Part shown: positions 58,633 to 64,000 of the stretch, in pieces
Numbering within the stretch: the first letter of the stretch is position 1
Layout: the number at the start of each line of letters is the position of its first letter
Assembly (NCBI GenBank): GCA_907163375.1
Contig: CAJQUW010007301.1
Coordinates: 82,026-146,025 of the forward strand
Direction of reading: 5' to 3'
DNA from: Prostheceraeus crozeri
Taxonomy: Eukaryota; Platyhelminthes; Polycladida; Euryleptidae
DNA length: 64,000 nucleotides
The notes under the pieces: generated by a model
What the model was told of the DNA's origin: nothing
The model's input: the letters and a program-made list of their open reading frames with translations, nothing else
Database searches by the model: none
Program-made: the position numbers and the translations under genes

Positions 58633-60289
58633 TTGACATTGCAATGGAAGTTGTAGCTGTTTCAATCGTCAGTGAATTGGCAATTGCTTTCATGTTGGTG
58701 GTGTCTGAAGCAATACATGTAGGCAGACTGTGTCATCGACATTGATGACAGGCCATTGCATGAAATCGGTTCAGTAGCTTGCCGTGTTCCATGAAATGAG
58801 AAGGGTGGTATGCGAAATAGCTCGTTGCATTTCTCTTATCGCGAATAGCTAGTGGCAATATGCAGGCAGCTGGCCCATTGTGTAAATCAAGGGTCAAGCC
58901 AGAACCGCTTCCAATCTTATTCTTTTGAAATGGCATCACATGAATGGTTTGTGATTTCAGTGATGCTGTTTGAATGTTTGTTGATCAGTGTGATGTTGAG
59001 TCAGGTGTGATTGTCTTAATACAAGAATTTCAGAATGAAGGAGAGTTCGAGAATGTGAAGACGAGAAGGATTTGTGAAATTGAATGCTTTCCTCTCTTAC
59101 GTACTAATTTGTGAAGTAAGTAGGCTACTTCTATTCTTTCCCCCCACATTTCTGTTGTTGACGCCCGGGAGTGTTGCATCGTTAACGATCTTCTCTTGCT
59201 CCAAAGGACAGCCTCATTCATTACTCAAAAGCGCTGAGTTAGGAATATTCCTCTTATCTGACTTGTAGAACATTTACTGCCTCAGAATTGGACAACTAGC
59301 TGCCTGTCATTTGTCTGTAGACAACAATCCCACGAAGTTAATGATCACAGCTGTACCTTGTATGCCAACTGAGTATCCAAGGGACGAATCCTTCATGTCA
59401 GGGTTCAGGTAAGACTTCTGAGTGGTGTTGTACTGTCACTCAGTGACAGATGAAGTCTGTTATAAATCCAATGTGACTAAGTTTGATGAAATCTGATCAA
59501 TTTGGAAAAGTTGGACTATTGTGGCGTGGGTGGGGGTGGGGGAGAAGAATATAAGTACCGTGAACTATCTCTGGAAACCACATAGAAATTAATATTGCCA
59601 TAGATAGTCAGGGCTTTTTCTATGAGAATGCATGTTGGAGTTTGTTTTGAACAGTATGCGGCTGTGGGAAGGTGTTGTTGTTGTTGAGTGGGGTAGTTGG
59701 GTGTATTGATTTGTTGCATGTTGCATAGCTTTTGCGTTGAAAAGATAAGTTGTATGCATAAGCGAGTGATGTGATATATAATCGGTGTATTTGGAGAAGT
59801 TGATTTCATGCTTGAATCGTGTGAGTCAGTGATTTGTGGCTGAGAGGATGAAATCCAAGGACGGACAAATGAAAGACAACAGGAAGGAAAGGCCTCGAGC
59901 TCTTTCCATCATGCATCAGAAGCTCAGGGAAGAAGACATCGTGTCGGTTTGTTTTGGGTTAATGCTTGAAATCAAGTATGGAATAAAAATCAACAAAACT
60001 GTCAAATGCGAATGGTTGTGTGAGAATGAATGTTGAGCGGCCTGGTGTATTGAGTGTAGATAGGCATAGCCGTTCATGATGTTTTTGATCAGTTTGGAAG
60101 CTTAGATAGAAATCGGATTGTAAAATGAGAAAGTTATAGACATCTAGTAATGGAAAGCCAATAGGTCAATAGGAAGAGTAGATGCTTTAGAGACGGCAAT
60201 GAAGGTAAAAGGATTGTGCAACAGCAGCAGTGGTGCAGTGTTGATTTGGATGAATATGAAAAGAATTTGTTTTCTAAATGGCAAAAGTG

Positions 60290-60360
60290 TGCGTCGGCCG
60301 GGAATCGAACCCGGGTCGCCCGCGTGGCAGGCGAGCATTCTACCACTGAACCACCGACGC
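60290..60360 (-). tRNA. tRNA-Gly(GCC), array copy 19
   Basis: 1,728 bp from copy 18; upstream C-run is one C shorter near 60868. Confidence 0.97.
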
Positions 60361-62016
60361 TTGACATTGCAATGGAAGTTGTAGCTGTTTCAATCGTCAG
60401 TGAATTGGCAATTGCTTTCATGTTGGTGGTGTCTGAAGCAATACATGTAGGCAGACTGTGTCATCGACATTGATGACAGGCCATTGCATGAAATCGGTTC
60501 AGTAGCTTGCCGTGTTCCATGAAATGAGAAGGGTGGTATGCGAAATAGCTCGTTGCATTTCTCTTATCGCGAATAGCTAGTGGCAATATGCAGGCAGCTG
60601 GCCCATTGTGTAAATCAAGGGTCAAGCCAGAACCGCTTCCAATCTTATTCTTTTGAAATGGCATCACATGAATGGTTTGTGATTTCAGTGATGCTGTTTG
60701 AATGTTTGTTGATCAGTGTGAGGTTGAGTCAGGTGTGATTGTCTTAATACAAGAATTTCAGAATGAAGGAGAGTTCGAGAATGTGAAGACGAGAAGGATT
60801 TGTGAAATTGAATGCTTTCCTCTCTTACGTACTAATTTGTGAAGTAAGTAGGCTACTTCTATTCTTTCCCCCACATTTCTGTTGTTGACACCCGGGAGTG
60901 TTGCATCGTTAACGATCTTCTCTTGCTCCAAAGGGCAGCCTCATTCATTACTCAAAAGCGCTGAGTTAGGAATATTCCTCTTATCTGACTTGTAGAACAT
61001 TTACTGCCTCAGAATTAGACAACTAGCTGCCCGTCATTTGTCTGTAAACAACAATCCCACGAAGTTAATGATCACAGCTGTACCTTGTATGCCAACTGAG
61101 TATCCAAGGGACGAATCCTTCATGTCAGGGTTCAGGTAAGACTTCTGAGTGGTGTTGTACTGTCACTCAGTGACAGATGAAGTCTGTTATAAATCCAATG
61201 TGACTAAGTTTGATGAAATCTGATCAATTTGGAAAAGTTGGACTATTGTGACGTGGGTGGGGGTGGGGGAGAAGAATATAAGTACCGTGAACTATCTCTG
61301 GAAACCACATAGAAATTAATATTGCCATAGATAGTCAGGGCTTTTTCTATGAGAATGCATGTTGGAGTTTGTTTTGAACAGTATGCGGCTGTGGGAAGGT
61401 GTTGTTGTTGTTGAGTGGGGTAGTTGGGTGTATTGATTTGTTGCATGTTGCATAGCTTTTGCGTTGAAAAGATAAGTTGTATGCATAAGCGAGTGATGTG
61501 ATATATAATCGGTGTATTTGGAGAAGTTGATTTCATGCTTGAATCGTGTGAGTCAGTGATTTGTGGCTGAGAGGATGAAATCCAAGGACGGACAAATGAA
61601 AGACAACAGGAAGGAAAGGCCTCGAGCTCTTTCCATCATGCATCAGAAGCTCAGGGAAGAAGACATCGTGTCGGTTTGTTTTGGGTTAATGCTTGAAATC
61701 AAGTATGGAATAAAAATCAACAAAACTGTCAAATGCGAATGGTTGTGTGAGAATGAATGTTGAGCGGCCTGGTGTATTGAGTGTAGATAGGCATAGCCGT
61801 TCATGATGTTGTTGATCAGTTTGGAAGCTTAGATAGAAATCGGATTGTAAAATGAGAAAGTTATAGACATCTAGTAATGGAAAGCCAATAGGTCAATAGG
61901 AAGAGTAGATGCTTTAGAGACGGCAATGAAGGTAAAAGGATTGTGCAACAGCAGCAGTGGTGCAGTGTTGATTTGGATGAATATGAAAAGAATTTGTTTT
62001 CTAAATGGCAAAAGTG

Positions 62017-62087
62017 TGCGTCGGCCGGGAATCGAACCCGGGTCGCCCGCGTGGCAGGCGAGCATTCTACCACTGAACCACCGACGC
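62017..62087 (-). tRNA. tRNA-Gly(GCC), array copy 20
   Basis: 1,727 bp from copy 19 and the last before the second Polinton end, which starts 779 bp further on, at the same unit position as the first insertion. Confidence 0.97.
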
Positions 62088-62865
62088 TTGACATTGCAAT
62101 GGAAGTTGTAGCTGTTTCAATCGTCAGTGAATTGGCAATTGCTTTCATGTTGGTGGTGTCTGAAGCAATACATGTAGGCAGACTGTGTCATCGACATTGA
62201 TGACAGGCCATTGCATGAAATCGGTTCAGTAGCTTGCCGTGTTCCATGAAATGAGAAGGGTGGTATGCGAAATAGCTCGTTGCATTTCTCTTATCGCGAA
62301 TAGCTAGTGGCAATATGCAGGCAGCTGGCCCATTGTGTAAATCAAGGGTCAAGCCAGAACCGCTTCCAATCTTATTCTTTTGAAATGGCATCACATGAAT
62401 GGTGTGTGATTTCAGTGATGCTGTTTGAATGTTTGTTGATCAGTGTGAGGTTGAGTCAGGTGTGATTGTCTTAATACAAGAATTTCAGAATGAAGGAGAG
62501 TTCGAGAATGTGAAGACGAGAAGGATTTGTGAAATTGAATGCTTTCCTCTCTTACGTACTAATTTGTGAAGTAAGTAGGCTACTTCTATTCTTTCCCCCA
62601 CATTTCTGTTGTTGACACCCGGGAGTGTTGCATCGTTAACGATCTTCTCTTGCTCCAAAGGGCAGCCTCATTCATTACTCAAAAGCGCTGAGTTAGGAAT
62701 ATTCCTCTTATCTGACTTGTAGAACATTTACTGCCTCAGAATTAGACAACTAGCTGCCCGTCATTTGTCTGTAGACAACAATCCCGCGAAGTGAATGATC
62801 ACAGCTGTACCTTGTATGCCAACTGAGTATCTAAGGGACGAATCCTTCATGTCAGGGTTCAGGTC

Positions 62866-64000
62866 CGTAATGGGCCCAAAGACCGTACAGGACCCTACAA
62901 TTCCAAAAAAATAGTCACATTTCACAAACGCCTACCTTATGCCTTTGACTTCACAGGTTTTTACGACTAACATACATGAAATTTCGTCATTCAAAAGCAA
63001 TTGCCTTTGCTTTTTCAGACCAGGTTTTTAGACTTAATACCTGAATTTTGTCGCATTCAAAAAGTTACCTTTTATCACCAATGGGGTAATATTTTAGCAC
63101 CCGCCATTCAAATTCATGAATTTGACCCTTTTTTCAGTTATGAAGACTAAAATTCATAAATTTAGGCGTTTTTAAAATACCACTTTTAAATTTTTCAACC
63201 TCTCCAAATTTGGAGAATTACAATTTTTACTCCAATCAAGACCGTTCTAGGCCACCGAAAAATCATAAAAGATAAGAAAGAAACTCAAATTGTGATTATG
63301 ACATTTTTTATTTCTAAAATCATGACCGTACAGGGACACCGAAATCATAAAGTGAGAATTTAAATTTATGGAGTTTAGACGTTTTTCAGGTTTTTACAAT
63401 TATATATGTGTTACTAAAATTTCATTTCAGAGGAAAGACCACGTGGAAGAAGAAACGCACAGGCTTATATACTTTATATCATATGAACGTCGTTGTATAC
63501 CATTCTTCTAATTTATAGGGGTCTTAAGAAATTTTTCTCTTATAAAAATGATCAAATAAATGATTTTTTAAAAATTATATGGACACAAACAACCCGAATT
63601 TTGTCTAAAGACATGCAAATCAATTGGGAATCAAAAATTTTCAATATTGATGAGCGGCGAATTGAATTGTCTAAAAAATAAGCAAAATACTATAAATTAT
63701 CACAAATCTTCGATACGTCCGATAAAACGGTGTACATTGTGTCTTGCAGGGTACGTCTAATCAAAATAAAGGATAATTATTATTTTGACTTTATGGATTC
63801 ACAACAATGAGTTCCAAACTTATTGACTGGAACTTATACTTCCTTTCAAATTCAAAAACCAGGAACTACTTACTGTCGGGCAATTTTATGTCTTTATGTT
63901 TTTATTAAATTACCAAAAAGGAGTACCATTTTAGATATTATGTTAGAATTGAACGAACCGTAGGTTCAATGGTACGCCTAACAAGGGAATTTCATTCCGA
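62866..64000 (-). mobile_element. Second Polinton right end, reversed and indel-rich (partial)
   Basis: After GGGTTCAGGT, the reverse complement of the array target ACCTGAACCC, the sequence turns into CGTAATGGGC and then follows the reverse complement of 32389 down to about 31229. So the right TIR, protease region and terminal hairpins are present in the same order. The target duplication reads CAGGTC instead of CAGGTA. Differences from the first copy are many and mostly one- or two-base insertions and deletions in runs, unlike the substitution-poor array next to it. The element continues beyond the window. Confidence 0.88.
63560..63960 (+). pseudogene. Degraded adenain-type protease of second Polinton
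   Basis: Collinear with the protease at 31694-31266. Recognisable pieces include NDFLKIIWTQTT near 63560 and the region of PGTTYC near 63870, but several one-base indels break the frame, including across the catalytic His and Asp blocks. It ends at the same stop-codon hairpin (GAACCGTAGGTTC) near 63953. Either a true pseudogene or an unpolished sequence of an intact gene. Confidence 0.8.

Larger units (their letters stand above)
47662..62859 (-). repeat. tRNA-Gly tandem array, inverted arm
   Basis: Nine units in reverse orientation with tRNA spacings of 1729, 1728, 1728, 1728, 1728, 1717, 1728 and 1727 bp. There is no dimer alternation; one unit has an 11 bp loss near 57380. Units share variants missing from the plus arm after the Polinton (GAATGC for GAATGA, ATCTAAGCTTCC, ACAACTTATC, CATGCAATGGCC), some of which are shared with the units left of the Polinton. 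So it is a different subfamily and not a mirror image read of the plus arm. Confidence 0.93.

Noticed and set aside
6222-62394. Repeated small frames in every array unit (61-103 codons on both strands)
   Set aside because: They recur only because the units are near-identical; several overlap the tRNA itself, none has a domain or biased codon pattern, and opposite-strand frames are equally open.

Overview
The window looks like a eukaryotic, probably arthropod (insect-like), nuclear genome. It holds spliced exons with phase-1 introns for an RCC1-repeat protein, MITE-like inverted repeats, a decayed Tc1/mariner transposase, a non-LTR retrotransposon, a large virus-like Polinton/Maverick (adintovirus-type) element, and a big tandem array of glycine tRNA genes. 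The species cannot be named from the sequence. || Layout. 1-5.3 kb: host sequence with at least three minus-strand RCC1 exons (about 1067-2983) and two MITE-like inverted repeats. 5.3-5.9 kb: Tc1/mariner relic. 5.95-9.0 kb: edge of a tandem array whose ~1.73 kb unit carries one tRNA-Gly(GCC). 9016-32389: a 23,374 bp Polinton with a perfect 6 bp target duplication (TACCTG). It sits inside one array unit, and removing it with one TSD restores the 1,727 bp tRNA spacing exactly. 32.4-47.46 kb: nine more plus-strand units. 47461-47661: an abnormal A-rich spacer. 47.66-62.86 kb: nine units in the opposite orientation. 62866-64000: a second Polinton right end, reversed and indel-rich, at the same target site. 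In total 20 tRNA-Gly genes, 11 plus and 9 minus. || Polinton. From left to right it has a left TIR split by a 6.9 kb insertion (an orphan ORF, a ~5.25 kb LINE and a truncated protease copy), then a membrane protein gene, an unknown gene, penton-like capsid protein and packaging ATPase (plus strand). Next come protein-primed-type DNA polymerase B and an unknown gene (minus strand), followed by a coiled-coil fibre-like protein, a small amphipathic protein, the double jelly-roll major capsid protein, a second small hydrophobic protein and a phospholipase A2-integrase fusion (plus strand). An adenain-type protease (minus) and the right TIR close the element. Together these would make a capsid (capsid proteins, protease, ATPase), replicate linear DNA (PolB) and integrate it (integrase). 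PolB, ATPase, penton, integrase and three smaller genes carry stops or frameshifts, so this copy is probably not autonomous, unless some breaks are sequencing errors. || Most unusual points: GC-rich paired hairpins scattered through the AT-rich Polinton, several inside reading frames and four supplying the stop codons of genes; the phospholipase-integrase fusion through one such hairpin pair; a LINE whose 5' leader is repeated in its own 3' region with a splice-donor signature; and the palindromic tRNA arrays whose two arms have different repeat organisation, so the inversion is not a simple fold-back read of one arm.
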